The position numbers and the translations under genes are program-made. Source: Bettongia penicillata ogilbyi (lineage: Eukaryota > Chordata > Mammalia > Diprotodontia > Potoroidae). From it: a stretch of 64,000 nucleotides of DNA. Within the stretch, counting starts at the first letter, position 1, and every line of letters starts with the position of its first letter. Shown here piece after piece: positions 44,217 to 55,680 of this stretch. Location: assembly GCA_023548195.1 (NCBI GenBank), contig JAJHZJ010000696.1, forward strand, positions 2,179,774-2,243,773, given 5' to 3'. The notes below the pieces were generated by a model. That model did no database searches. It saw only the letters and a list, made by a program, of their open reading frames with translations, and was not told where the DNA came from.

Positions 44217-45640
44217 GTAGTGTTGGGTTTTTTAAAAGGCATTAACAAAGCATTATAAGGTCTACCACAAAATCGTAATTATTTTATATTTTGTTTTGTG
44301 TTCCAGTAGTGTCAGGTGATCAGGTTTGCTTGGACTGATTTCTCCTTTGTTAGGGTTGAGGTCCAGCCCCAACCCAGTCTATCCCTAAAGTCCAGATATC
44401 TCAACTGAATCAATCAAAACTAAAATCAATTTGAAAACATCTCAGGGGCTTAGGATGAAAGTAGATGATGCCTGGCGAAATATATTGAAATTGTTTAAAG
44501 AAACTCAAAATGATGCCCTATGGATCTGTGGGTGTGCATAGAAGACAAATGGGGGAGCTCTAGCAGTCCAGCTGTAGGCCTGGATACCATTGGAAGTTCT
44601 CCAGCCAAATCCTTGAGAGAGAACTGCTTGTGGGTGAAGAGAGAAGTTCTCTATTTTCCTCATTCCTTCCTCCTGTCCCCCTCCCCTCAGTGATTATGTG
44701 AGTTCGTGAGATCCTGGAGTCCCAATAGAGGTCATCCTAGTAGAGTCCACCACAGCTGGTCGTAGTAGTTGTAGAAGACAAGAAGTGACCAAGAAGTAAT
44801 CTTGAAATGAAAATGCCAATGCATTTTGGTCCTTCTGAGAAGACACAGAGAGCTCCTCTCTTTCATTCCTAGTGTCTGGGGCTACCTCCCGATGATTGTT
44901 TAATTGGCATAGAAGAATGGACTCTCGTTCAGGTGAACCCTCTCCTTTGGTCCCCTTCCTCCCATGTTCTCTAAGAAGGAATGATAAAAGGGCTGTCCAT
45001 TTTTACACACTTCTTCTTTTCTTACTATTATTCTCCTTTGGATATCCTGAGCCCAGCTCAGGAAGGTTGGGGTATGACGTTGGGGGAGGCAGGATCAGGA
45101 GATTTCTACAGGATGATCTTTCTTATCACTAAGAGTGAGAGATAATACCTGGCAAGGGGCCACGTAGCTTATGGCCTAAGCTTGCCTAGGTGAGCCCAAG
45201 ACTGAAGTTTCTGGACTTCTATTTACTATATGCCTTCTTAGGTCTTTCTATTTATTTTTATGAGCACAGATAAGAGATTTACAATCTTGAGAATGGGCAT
45301 TTTCAGCCTTGAGGATTACTTCATGACTAATTCTGAGATCAAGGGTTCCTGCATTTGAAAATTGGGTACCAGTCCCCCAAAAGGAGATTTAACATAGAGC
45401 TTCTCAGTGAAGAAAAGAAATTCCAAAAAGGTTCCCTTGGGTCTAAAGAACCAAAGGCACACCATAGGATTTCAGAAAACCTGAAACTTTTCAACCTTGA
45501 AAGTTGTAGCTGGGAGCTGCTTGACTGGTCCATGGCTAGTTTTATTTGTTCAGCAGATTCACAATGGTCCTTTACCTTCTGGGAGAGTCTTATGAGTGTA
45601 ATGGGCTATTTGGGTATTTTAAGATATTTTATGTTTCCTT
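44217..45640. other. unassigned sequence
   Basis: About 1.4 kb without a recognised repeat. The phrase GTTAGGGTTGAGG at about 44350 resembles TGTTGGGGTTGAGG at 62203, which hints at an unknown shared element. Short frames such as 44896-45132 carry a hydrophobic stretch but lack any other support. Confidence 0.35.
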
Positions 45641-45647
45641 TGAGATG

Positions 45648-45893
45648 CCAAGGTGGCACAGTGGATACAGCACTGGCCTGGAGTCAAAAAGAGTCCTCTT
45701 GCTGAGTTCAAATCTGACCTCAGATACTCACTAGCTGCGCGACTCTGGGAAAGTCACAACCCTATTTGCCTCAGTCTCCTTATTGATAAAGTGATCTGGA
45801 AAAGGAAATGACAAACACTCCAGATTCTCTGCCAAGAAAACTCCACATGGGGTCATGCAGAATTGGACATGATGGAAAAATGACTAAAACACA
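45648..45893 (+). repeat. MAR1 CORE-SINE, near full length
   Basis: 'ccaaggtggcacagtggata' head, 'gagttcaaatctgacctcag' B box, 'tttgcctcagtctccttatt' CORE, then 'catggggtcatgcagaattg' BovB-like tail. Confidence 0.92.
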
Positions 45894-46124
45894 TATTTTT
45901 CCATGGGTTCCTACTCATCCTTCATGTCCCATAATATCCATTAAGTCTGAGGAACATCTAAGGGAGCAGACAAGAGTCGTACCTAAACTGTGTTCAAGAG
46001 ATCTCCTTGAGTTTTACTCTGTAGTATAGGCATGAGTTATCAAGAGCAACTGATGGGTTATGACTCTAGCATTGAACTAAATCTTTGTGAGCACAGAACC
46101 TTTGGGGAGCCTGGCCTACGAGTG

Positions 46125-46239
46125 ACATGGAAATGAAGGGAGTTGAACTAGATAATTTCTTAGGTGGCTTCCAGTTCTAAATTTATACCTCACTCTTTGA
46201 TCTCTAAGATGTCATTCTGTTCTGGACTCCATGACTCTG
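46125..46239 (+). repeat. MIR tail with duplicated end unit
   Basis: 'gggagttgaactagataatt', 'ggcttccagttctaaattta', then a related unit 'gttctggactccatgactct'. The same unit reappears after the 5.1-kb block at 51345-51441, so the block lies in this tail. Confidence 0.6.
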
Positions 46240-46568
46240 TGTAGGGGACCAGTACTGATGGGGTCCAGAAAATGAAGTACTGTCCAGGTTTTACCTGAGA
46301 TTTGTACTCCTGATATGCAAGGTTGAGAACATCCTGACCCTGCCAGTGTCCCCAAGACTGTCTCACCAGAGGAACTAGATTAGGAAGAATTAGAAATAAA
46401 CTAAAAATGTTCTTATGGGAATAACCTTGCTAGCTTGCCTGTAGAAAATCCATGTAAACCCTCACCCTCAGATTAATAAACAGACTGCTCTCTTGCATCC
46501 TTCCTTCCCCGTGGCTTTCTTTTTCACCGTGCACCAAAGCACTCCACGAATGCAGGCTGTCTGCAGCA
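46240..46568 (+). repeat. left LTR-like segment
   Basis: It runs TGTAGG...GCAGCA for 329 bp, with the polyadenylation signal AATAAA at 46475-46480. It ends two bases before the primer-binding-site-like sequence, as a 5' LTR would. Confidence 0.5.
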
Positions 46569-46570
46569 AG

Positions 46571-46589
46571 TGGCACCCTAAACAGGGAC
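46571..46589 (+). promoter_or_regulatory. lysine-tRNA-type primer binding site
   Basis: TGGCACCCTAAACAGGGAC differs from the standard lysine-3 tRNA site by two substitutions and one inserted base. Its position, directly after the LTR-like CA, strengthens the call. Confidence 0.6.
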
Positions 46590-49500
46590 CTGAGATGATC
46601 ATAGACCGGATCTGATACCTCTGGTCCTCCAGTGCAGCGGCCTCCTTCTGAAGGTGCTCCATGCTGGAGAAGTCAATATATAGTAAGGGGAAGACTCAGG
46701 CTTGGCCCGAGTTTCATTCAGGCATTGACAGCTCGTTTCAGCAGGCTTAACGGGTAGGGTGTGTTAGTGTTCTTGAGAAAGTGAAAGCATCTCTGAAACC
46801 CAGCAACAGGGGACAAACACAGTTCAAGGAAAGGACAAAGAAACTTTTGCATGGGAGCTGACAGGTTTATGCTGCACAACAAGACAGATCTCAGACTATT
46901 TAGATGTAGTACATCAGTGTTCTCCCTGGTTCCCCCAGGAAAGCACTTTAGACACTGCCTGGCAGAGTGTTGTTGGGGAGCAAGTATATGTGATAAAATT
47001 GTGCCTTAGAAATCCCACAGTTTGTGAAGACGGTTTTTGACAATCTTTTCTCAGTTTTTGGATTCCTTTTTATTGTCTGTATCTCTGGTATTGCAGTCAG
47101 CCTCATTGTAGCAGGACTTTGGAATGCAGTTATTTCTTTCCCTCCCCTTCTTCCTCTCTCTCTGATGGCTGCAGCATCAGGGAGGAGAATGTGAGAGAGA
47201 GAAAGAGAGAAACAAATCTTATATTATTTAGTTTATATGATTGATAAAGGCAATTTCAGGTTAGGAATAACGTATGTGCAGTTTTAAAGGGGCTTTAATC
47301 AAAACCCACTAGGAGTACAACATGAGTACAAAGTTTAAGGAAAGCATAAAAGTTTCAGACATTGTTGGAAAATTGTTGGTAAAATTCTCATTCTCATTCT
47401 CTTTCTCTTTCTCTTTCCCCTTGTTAACCATGGCCAAGTTGTGAAGGTGGGGAGAAAGACAAGAAATCAGGGAAACTTTTCCCTTCATATCAGAAAGGCA
47501 GACTGACTAGCATTTTAATTTATCTCATGCCTCACCTAAAAGAGAAAAGTTTTTGTAAAATGAGAAGCAATTAAAAGGTACTTATTGGTCATATTTTAAG
47601 TAAAACATGTCTCTCCTAATTGGATGTTTAAGACAGGTCAGAATTTGTGGTGTTATTTGGCACTAAGGTGAATTGAGAAAATGCATAAATCTGAAAATGA
47701 AAAGATACCTCAGAAATAAAGCTTTGAACTCTCTAGGAGAAAGGAGGGGACTAGGCTTCACTGGATTGTTTTCCAGAGTCTCCTTTGCTTCACCTGGCAG
47801 ATTCACAGCTCTCTCTTTCACAGAATTTTTTAGGACACAGAAGTGAAATTTACTTGAGTAAAAGTTAGAACCATTAAGATTTTTTTTTTACCCTGTAGTC
47901 TCAACTCTGACTGTCAAGCTAGGGCTGTAATGAATAATTAGGACAGTCAAAAACATTTTATTAGATTCTGTTAACTCTTTTCATTCCAGATTAGATCAAG
48001 GGAAGACAGTGCTAAAGAGTAGTAGGGAATTTAATTTATCCTCCCTGAGAGTAGGGGATGGGCCACAGCAGTATAATATCACAAGCCAACCAGCCCCTAC
48101 CTTTAGTAAGCCCAGTCTTCTATTAATAATTTTTATATGTGGCAGTTTGGAAATGTAATTAATGGCACCTAAATTCCACTATTTGTGTTATTAGTGTGCT
48201 TCTAAATTATAGTAAAATTGTCTTGTCTTGTAACAATTGAGTGAACACTGTAATCTAGAAGTTAGAGGAAGCAATTTTTAATCTGAACTTTATTGGAACT
48301 AAAAGATGTTGGGAAAATTGTGAAAAACCAGTTATTTTATTTTAAATTTTATCAGACCTGCTAGCTTTGCCTTATAATGTTTTGTTTTTTGTAATTGTCA
48401 TTTAGAAAACCAGATATTTTCACCTTTGCCTGTTAAAGAAGTTACAGCTAAAACAATTTGACTATCATTTATAAAAGTTGTAAGATTGTTAACTAAGTTA
48501 TTTGGAGTTACTGTTTTAATGTTAAACATAAGAGTGTTAATTGATTACTGTGTGTGGAAAAAAAGGAATTGAGCGCAAATTTTATTTAGATTGTTTCTGC
48601 CCACTCAGAACAGTCCTCTTTTATGTTTGGGGGTTGGCAGGCATGGGGTCCCTGTCAATTCCTTTTATTTTGTAAAACTACTAAGGACCCTGGAAACCAT
48701 CCATGTGGGCAAGGTCCTCAGCCCTAGGAAAAAAACTTGTTTGGCTTATGTGAATTCTAAACAATGACTATGACTTGCTCAAAAGTTGTAATAGATAGAA
48801 AGGATTTTTGACAATTGGCTTTTGCATCAGGACAAGTTTTAAATTTGAGAAGGAAAAATCTTAAATGGAATCTCTAATGTATGTGTGTCCTGCTAAGTCT
48901 TTACTGCTTATTGCAACTCCATGAGAATAGAGACAACTGTATCTGCCTCTAAGCTGTTATTAGTGAAATTTGCTGTTTAAAGTAAAAGGCATTTGGGACC
49001 ATGAATATTTTTGTTTTAAGTCTGAATTTGGGTATAGTCGTTTGCATTAAAATAAGTATCTGAGAGAAATACCACAAGTCACTCAAAGGGAATGTGATCC
49101 TGTACTGTTAACAGGCAAAGTTTGTATCTGGATAGGAAACACTGAGGGGACAATTCTAGACTCAATCCAGGATCCTCCTCGTCAGTTTTCCCATTGTGTC
49201 CTTTAAAAAAAGGGAAACAGACACTGCATATTTGGAGAATTTTACTCTTATTTGAATTCAAACAGAGTCAAGGATGTTTCATCCTGTCATATTTGGTATA
49301 TCACGTGTCCCTATTTTTTCCTCCTATAGCAAATTTCTGTAATCAATAGCAAGTGTCCAGCAAAACACGTGAGCCATTTTGTGTAATCTTACTGCAGAAT
49401 CTAGTATTATTTTTATCTGAAATTATAACATATTCAGAAATTGAAGACTCACCTTAAGATGTTCCCATTGTTTAAAAGGATTTTAAAAGCAGTAGTGTTT

Positions 49501-50675
49501 TTCTGTAATCAATCTCTTACTGTTACTAATGTGAGATTCTATTAGGCATTTTTACTAAAGCATTTTGTGATATCTAGAAATTCTGTAATAACTAAGAATT
49601 TGGTTTGTTCTAATACTTTAGGAATTCATATTACTCAAGGACACTGTTATACCAACTAGGTTTTAAGGAATTTTAATATTAAAAATTGGTTAATTTTTGT
49701 TTCAAAGTGAAAAGAGAACTATCAATTTAAAAGGTTTCAATTAATTTTCTTTATAAAAGTTTAGTAACAACATCAGGATAAATTTTAAATTGTTTCAAAA
49801 GAAAAAGAAATATTTTTTGAAGAAATAGTTTTCAAAATAAGGATAAAACCTACTAAAATTTTCATTTTCAAGATACTGTATTGCTAAATCAATATGTAAT
49901 GATCTGCAAAGCAAAAAAAGATCTTACTGCTTTAATCTGAATTTATAGTCATTCCATGACCTAAGAAAAAGTTAAAATTAATGTGTGAACTTATTAACAA
50001 CTTAATTTCTAAAATTTCTCTTCCTGAGTGAATATAATTAGAATAGCATAAACAAACCTGTAAAACAATGAACGTCTATTCAGTTGTGAGGTTCAAGTTA
50101 GAAATCTCTTTTTTTTTTTTAAGACAATACAGCTATGCTAGTGAAGAGTAGTAACTTGTGAACTATCTTGTCTATGGTAGAAATATAAGGAAAGTGAAGC
50201 AATCTGAATAATGGGTTCAAGATATTTGGAAAGATAAATAAAAACTTGATTAAAATGTGGAAAACAGATAAGGAGGTTGGGGACAAGTGGGAGTCGCCCA
50301 AGCCCCTCCTGTCCCTAGATAATTACTAAGTGTGTCAAGAGAGTGTGAAGAAGTTTGACTATATTCTCACACTCACCCCACTTCTAGTCATTTTCTTCCT
50401 ACTCCTTTTTGATCCTTAATTGTGTTTTCTAGGTTCAGTACCTACTACTTGCAGATGACAACTCAGGCTGCATATCATCTTCTTTGTTCAAGACCATGAC
50501 CCATCACCCTCTGGATCTGGCATCAGCCAAGTTCCTGATGCTGACTAAAGACCCAAACCCTCCAATGGTGGGACCCTGTGAGGCAGGAAGCTCTACATCC
50601 AATCTCAGCAGGAAGCTGTTTCTGAAGCTGAGACCTTCGTCCCTTATCCCAAAAGATCTTGGGTCCCATATGTTT
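46590..50675. other. AT-rich interior without recognisable genes
   Basis: About 4.1 kb lacking long open frames on either strand. Small pyrimidine and GAGA patches occur at 47140-47210 and 47385-47420, and T runs at 47881 and 50108. No retroviral protein motif, SINE or LINE is recognised. Confidence 0.45.
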
Positions 50676-50689
50676 AAGGGGGGAAATGA
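50676..50689 (+). promoter_or_regulatory. polypurine tract
   Basis: AAGGGGGGAAATGA is directly followed by TG, the expected arrangement at the start of a 3' LTR. Confidence 0.5.
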
Positions 50690-51338
50690 TGGAGTGCTTG
50701 GGTACATGTATTTGGGTCCCAATTTAAAAAAATCGCATTTCTCTTTAAAAATTACATTTCTCTTTAGCCTCAGAATACTATCTCAGGCAGTTTATCCCTC
50801 AAGGACACAGCCTGCCTTAGCAACAACCGTTATCTTCTTTCCTCCTATAGTAGCCAGCTGCACCTATAGAACTCATTAGTTTGAGCGAGCTATGTACTGA
50901 ACTGACTGTGTATGGGGTCATAATGACATTTACTATTCACTGACCAATCATATGTAGTATCCTAGACTTAGACACATCTATACTCTCAATTTTTTTGAAT
51001 GTCACCCTAGATATTCTCTTTATATTATAACAGAACAAATAGAAAATAGCCCCTGACCAGGGATTGACCATACTTATCTATCAGAATCTCAACTCATTAG
51101 GCCACCACTCCCTCTTTGCAAAAACCAAACAATACATTGAGTAGACACACCACCATGGAATATGAAGAAGCGATATATACTATATAAATTGTACTTTATC
51201 TCGATGTATCAGTCCTCAATCAGATTCATTTGTAATGATTGTACAACAACCCATACATGCTATGTTTCCTGTTAAAGTAAAAATTAAAACCTGGACAGTA
51301 CTTCACATTCCAGACTCCCTCAGTACTGGCCCCTTACA
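50690..51338 (+). repeat. right LTR-like segment
   Basis: It runs TGGAGTGC...CTTACA for 649 bp, with a TATATAAA-like stretch near 51180 and ATTAAA near 51283. It shows no direct similarity to the left segment. Only its last 55 bp match the left end, in inverted form. Confidence 0.35.
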
Positions 51339-51441
51339 ACTCTGTAAGGTGCCTAGACTCCATGACTCTATAAGGTACCATTCACTTCTAGACTCTATGA
51401 CTCTGTAAGGTGCCATTTAGTTCTAGACTCCATGACTCTGG
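51339..51441 (+). repeat. short tandem repeat of a MIR-tail unit
   Basis: Three units of about 27-35 bp related to 'tgtaaggtgccatttagttc' plus 'tagactccatgactc'. A fourth related unit lies before the 5.1-kb block at 46206-46239. Confidence 0.75.
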
Positions 51442-51444
51442 CCT

Positions 51445-51610
51445 CCAACATTGGCAAGTCAGTTAATATTCTTGAGTGTCAGTTTCTTCACCTGTGAAAC
51501 AGGCACAATAGTCTAGGGATTACTTGCCTCATAGAATATTTTCTGAGTAAAATACTTTGTAAAGTATAAAGTTCTGCATAAATATGAGTTATATATTCAA
51601 TTTGCCTGTT
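51445..51610 (+). repeat. MIR SINE, 3' portion
   Basis: 'ttggcaagtcagttaatatt', 'tttcttcacctgtgaaacag' and 'aatactttgtaaagtataaa' are in MIR order. Confidence 0.75.
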
Positions 51611-52184
51611 GCTAGTGACAACTTCTTGAAGTCTTCACTTCAAAGAAATTAAAAAAAAACCTCCTCAATTAAAATGATTAACATGGAGGAATATTTTATT
51701 CAGTTCTTCAGTGTCTGAGATGTCAAAGTTCTCATCATACCTCAGATTGTAAGTAAAAAGAAAACATTGGTATCAGGGTTTAAAAAACTTTTAAATCCAT
51801 TTCTGCCAGCTACATTTTAAGTTTCTCTTATTTAATGTTTGATAATTTCTCCATTTGGAAAATAATTATCTGAGATCTCAAAGAAATGTTCATTAATGCA
51901 GTCTTCTGTAAATTCTGTGAAAAGATGAAAACAGCTTTCTTTTAGTCATTTTTTAGCAAGAAATTGAGGAAATCATTTCCTGTGATGGAACAAGAGATCT
52001 TAAATTACCCCTTCTAATTGGTCTATTAGTCCTTTCTTTTCACACTTCAGAAAAGTGAAGTAATTAGGTAAATAGAGTGGGGAGGCCCATCTACTCCACT
52101 GAACTATAACAAGACTCTTTGGAATAAAAGGGATCATGGGAAATCATATTACATGACCCAGTACTCTTCCAAACATTCTCATTT
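51611..52184. other. unassigned sequence
   Basis: AT-rich, no recognised feature. Confidence 0.4.
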
Positions 52185-52970
52185 CTGTCTATGGTGCCAC
52201 CATCCTTTGAACCAGCCAAGATTCTCAAACTCAGAGTCAGCCTTGGTTCTTTCTTCTCCCTTATCCCTCCCATCCAATGAATTGCCAAGTCTTGTCAATT
52301 CTTCCTCCATGAGCTGTCTTTCATGTGTCCCTTTCCCTCCACCCACCCTAGTTTAGACCCTTCTTCCTCCTCAGTAGCTAGTTTTTCTATTCCAGCCTCT
52401 CTCATTTCCAAGTCTTTTGCCATACAGCTTACAAATGGATAGTTCTAAAATATCTCACCCAATCACTTCCTTACTCAAAAATCTTCAGTAGCTTCCTATT
52501 TCCTCTAGATGAAATGTTAATCACTCTGACATTAAAAAATCTTCACAATCTAGCTCCCTCTACTTTTTCAGCCTTCTCACAAGAATATTAGTCCCTTCTT
52601 TGTTCCTGTCAGAATAGCCTGATAGCAGATCCTTCTATGATGATTCAACTCTTTGTCTTAGTATGGACTGTTTCCCATGCCTAGAATGTACGTCTTCATC
52701 TCCTTAACCTCTTAGGTTTCCTACCTTCCTTCAAAATAAATCTCAGGTGATGCCTCCAACATCAAACCTTTTCCTCCCAGTAAAATTTCGTGGGATAAGT
52801 TTGTATGTCTTTAATTAGTGCCCATTGTCTTCTCCTTGTAGTATGTGAGCTCTGTGGTGGTGTATGTGTGGGAGCAGAGGTTGTTTTTCACTTTGGCTCT
52901 CCAGTGCCTCACAGAGTTCCTGGCTCATAGCAGGAGCTTAATAAGTGTTTGTTGAATCTGTCACCTTGCT
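52185..52970 (+). mobile_element. L2 LINE 3' half
   Basis: Continuous L2 order: 'gccaagtcttgtcaattctt', 'cactcaaaaatcttcagtag'-type text near 52475, 'cttcacaatctagctccctc', 'tttcccatgcctagaatgta', and the 3' end 'aataagtgtttgttgaat'. Non-coding remnant of the reverse transcriptase end and 3' UTR. Confidence 0.8.
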
Positions 52971-53044
52971 GAGGGTGATGTCACATATGGCACCAGTGGA
53001 GAAAAGAGCCGTGAAACTCTGGGGTTTGGTCTTAAGAGATAAAA

Positions 53045-53145
53045 CTGAGCTCCTCCAGGGAATGGAATGTCTTGTGGCTTTATTTGTATCCCCAGCACTG
53101 AGCAGAGTGTCTGGCACATGGTAGGGGCTTATGGATTGACTGTCT
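53045..53145 (+). repeat. L2/MIR 3' tail fragment
   Basis: 'tttgtatccccagcactgag' then 'tgtctggcacatggtagg'. Confidence 0.75.
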
Positions 53146-53374
53146 TACTTTTTGGGAAGGAAGTTTCCTTCTTTATCCTTTTCTTGATAGTTCAATGAGT
53201 CAGGCACCAGCAAGTGAATAGTTTGTGCAGTTAATAGAGAACTGTGTAAGAAGAAAGGACAGATTAAGGAGTCAAGTGCTCAATGTAGCCCAACCCAGCA
53301 TGACTCAATGGTTTCTTTCTTATCAGCCCCTCATAGCCTGCCAATATATATTTTCCATATTCTTCTTCCTAGAG

Positions 53375-53615
53375 GAAGCCCAATAGCAAAGTAGATAGAA
53401 TGCTGGGCCCTGGCGTCAGGGAGAGCAACTTTAAATCTAGCCTGGGACACTTAACTAGCTCGGTGACTGGGCAAACTACTAAACCTGTCTGCTTCACTGT
53501 CCTTCACTGTACAATGGGAATAACACCTATCTCCCAGTGGTAGTGGGAGTCTTACATGAGATAATATTTGTTAAAGTACTTGGCATATAATAGGCATTTA
53601 ATAAGTGCTCTTCCT
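53375..53615 (+). repeat. MIR (Ther-1) SINE, near full length
   Basis: 'agcaaagtagatagaatgct' head, 'cacttaactagctcggtgac' core, 'acaatgggaataacacctat', tail 'ggcatttaataagtgctctt'. Confidence 0.85.
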
Positions 53616-53814
53616 TTCTTCTTTCCCAGTATCCTTTCAATGTCGAATTAAAATGTCAGACTCCTTATGAAATATGGTAAAAAATGTCTCCTTGGCTTCA
53701 AAGAGACCTTCCTATAACTTTTTCACAGCAGTTCTTCCAAGAAGCAAAGGGTTACGATATTTTTGTTTAAAAAATAAATCTTTGTTCCAGGGTGAAGTTT
53801 GGTTCATTAACATG

Positions 53815-54010
53815 TGTGGGATAATAGATTTAGAATTCAAAGGGTCATTAAAGGTCCTCAGACCCAGTCTCTTCATTTGATAGACAAGGAAACTGACTCA
53901 CAAACAAGTTAGGTAACATGTTAGGGTTATAGACCTTCTAAATATCTGAAGTAGAATTTGAAGCCCACATCTTCCTGATACTCAATCTATAGCTTGTCCA
54001 CTATCGGATT
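53815..54010 (-). repeat. MIR3/CR1-tail-like repeat
   Basis: 'ggaaactgactcacaaacaa' and 'gaatttgaagcccacatctt' with the same layout as 22870 and 63572. Confidence 0.55.
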
Positions 54011-54014
54011 TTGC

Positions 54015-54145
54015 CTCTCAAGGAGGCTGAGGCTTAGAGAGGTTAGCTGACTTTCCCAGGTCACATAGTTCAGAAGTACCTGAAGCAGAATTCATACTCA
54101 TGTCTTTCTGATTTACAATCTAGTGTCTACCCACTGTATCACTTG
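54015..54145 (-). repeat. MIR/MIR3-like fragment
   Basis: 'gaggcttagagaggttagct' and 'ttcccaggtcacatagttca', ending 'ctacccactgtatcac'. Confidence 0.6.
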
Positions 54146-54154
54146 AGTGTTAAG

Positions 54155-54312
54155 AATATATTCTCTCTTTCTGTCTCTCCTCTCTCTCTTTTCTCTGTGT
54201 CTCTTTTCTGTCTCTGTTTCTGTCTCTTTCCTTGTTCATATGTCTATCCATCCTTTTCTGTCTCTTTCTCTTTGTCCATTTCGATCTATCTGTCTCTGTT
54301 TCTGTCTCTCTC
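54155..54312. repeat. (TCTCTG)n-like pyrimidine-rich repeat
   Basis: TCTCTTTCTGTCTC-type units interrupted by CATCC and CCATT words. Confidence 0.9.
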
Positions 54313-54319
54313 AAAGTAA

Positions 54320-54685
54320 CACTAGACACACAAACACAATTCCTGCACAGCATCTAAGACACAGTGAACATTTATGAAAAACACTTTAATTCTAAAGATC
54401 AAATCCTCTAGAAAAGGGATCCTAGTTGTGTGCAAAAATAATTTGCCCATGATGGGTTTCTGGAGGCTTGTTAACTAATAAACTTTCTTTCTGGACAAGC
54501 TCCTGGAATGGCTTCCCTTTGATGATGACAAGTAATGAGGAGCTTGCAAGGCAGAGGCTGTTTTCCAAGTATGACTTGCAGCTGTTCTCCTCTTCATGCA
54601 GACAGGATTTGTTGTTTTCTTTTGGCCATTAATCCACCTCTTGGGATTATGTAGGGCTGTTTATTTCTGCTAATATTTCTAGCAC
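54320..54685. other. unassigned sequence
   Basis: No recognised feature. Confidence 0.4.
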
Positions 54686-54689
54686 ACTT

Positions 54690-54840
54690 TGGGAGCTCTG
54701 GACCTGGTGAATTTCAAACTTTAGAGTCCAAAAGACTCTTGGGGGCTTCTGATTTGACCTATTCATTTTACAGATAAGGACCTGAGGTTCAGAGAGAGAA
54801 TGTGACTTCGACAAGGTCACATAACTCATGGTTGAGCTAC
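54690..54840 (-). repeat. MIR3/CR1-tail-like fragment
   Basis: 'cattttacagataaggacct' and 'gacttcgacaaggtcacata'. Confidence 0.55.
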
Positions 54841-54854
54841 CACTAGAATATAGA

Positions 54855-55370
54855 TTTTTAAATTTCTTTTCATTTTATTTCTTCTTAAAAAACCAGATAG
54901 CCCTTTCCTCATCTCCTCCTAGCTCCTCAATAACTCTGCCCTCTCCACAAATTGTTAACCTTTTTGTAATAAACAAGTAAAATCAAGAAAAATAAGTTAA
55001 CACATTAGTAATATCTGAAGATGTATACTTCATTTGGAACCCATGGTCCACCATCTCTCTGTTGAGAAGAGAATCAGCCTGCTTCACTATCAGTCCTCTG
55101 ATGTCACAATGATCAAAAGTTTTTTTAGCATTGTTTTCCATTTTGTTATAGTCAACATGTAAGTTGTTTTCCTGATTGCTTACTTCACCTGTGTAAGTTT
55201 ATATTTGTCCTTCCAGTTTATCTGAATTCTTTGTATTTATCATTTCTTATGATACAATAATATTTCCTAACATTCTTATGACACAAGTGTTTCGTCATTT
55301 ACCATTTAGTGGGTACCTACTCCCATCCAGTGTTTTTCTGCTGCTCCATACTATATTCACAATTTTAAAT
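54855..55370 (-). mobile_element. old L1-like 3' UTR (putative)
   Basis: 'catttcttatgatacaataa' followed by 'tatttcctaacattctta', and 'cagtttatctgaattctttg', parallel the antisense L1 3' UTR at greater divergence than other copies. Confidence 0.5.
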
Positions 55371-55454
55371 TGGAGGATAGGAAGGAGGTCGTGAGGGATG
55401 TGGCTGGATCAGATGGCTCCTAAGATCCTTACTAGTTGTGTATATATTTGTTTG

Positions 55455-55572
55455 TTGGTTCATTAGCTCCTTGAGGGGAGAGAAAGACTTTTGCCTCTTT
55501 TTGCAATCTCAGTGCTTAGTACAGTATGTGGCGCTAAGTAATAGATGCTTAAGAAATGTTGATTGATTGCTA
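55455..55572 (+). repeat. L2/MIR 3' tail fragment
   Basis: 'ttagctccttgaggggagag', 'tcagtgcttagtacagtatg' and 'gatgcttaagaaatgttgat'. Confidence 0.7.
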
Positions 55573-55584
55573 GATTGATCTTTT

Positions 55585-55680
55585 GATCTATTTCACTTCT
55601 TCTCCCTGAGCCTCACTTTCCTTCTTGATAAAATTAGAGGCTTGACAAGATCCCCTTTGACTCTATATCTAATTCTGAAG
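55585..55680 (+). repeat. MIR tail fragment
   Basis: 'tgagcctcactttccttctt' and 'tgactctatatctaattctg'. Confidence 0.5.

Larger units (their letters stand above)
46240..51338 (+). mobile_element. 5.1-kb ERV-like insertion with terminal inverted repeats, no coding genes
   Basis: The block begins TGTAGGGGACC and ends GGCCCCTTACA. The first 55 bp (46240-46294) and the reverse complement of the last 55 (51284-51338) match with about seven differences, and the match stops abruptly after CAGGTTTTA. ACTCTG lies immediately outside both ends (46234-46239 and 51339-51344). A lysine-tRNA-type primer binding site at 46571 and a polypurine tract at 50676 point to a retrovirus-like origin, and 6-bp duplications fit class II (beta-like) elements. 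The 4.1-kb interior is AT-rich and shows no gag, pol or env. Left and right ends are not copies of one LTR, which is abnormal. A chimera, an aberrant integration or an undescribed non-autonomous family are all possible. Confidence 0.5.

Noticed and set aside
43883..44248. Frames of 121 and 90 codons over a GA tract
   Set aside because: Low-complexity translation only.
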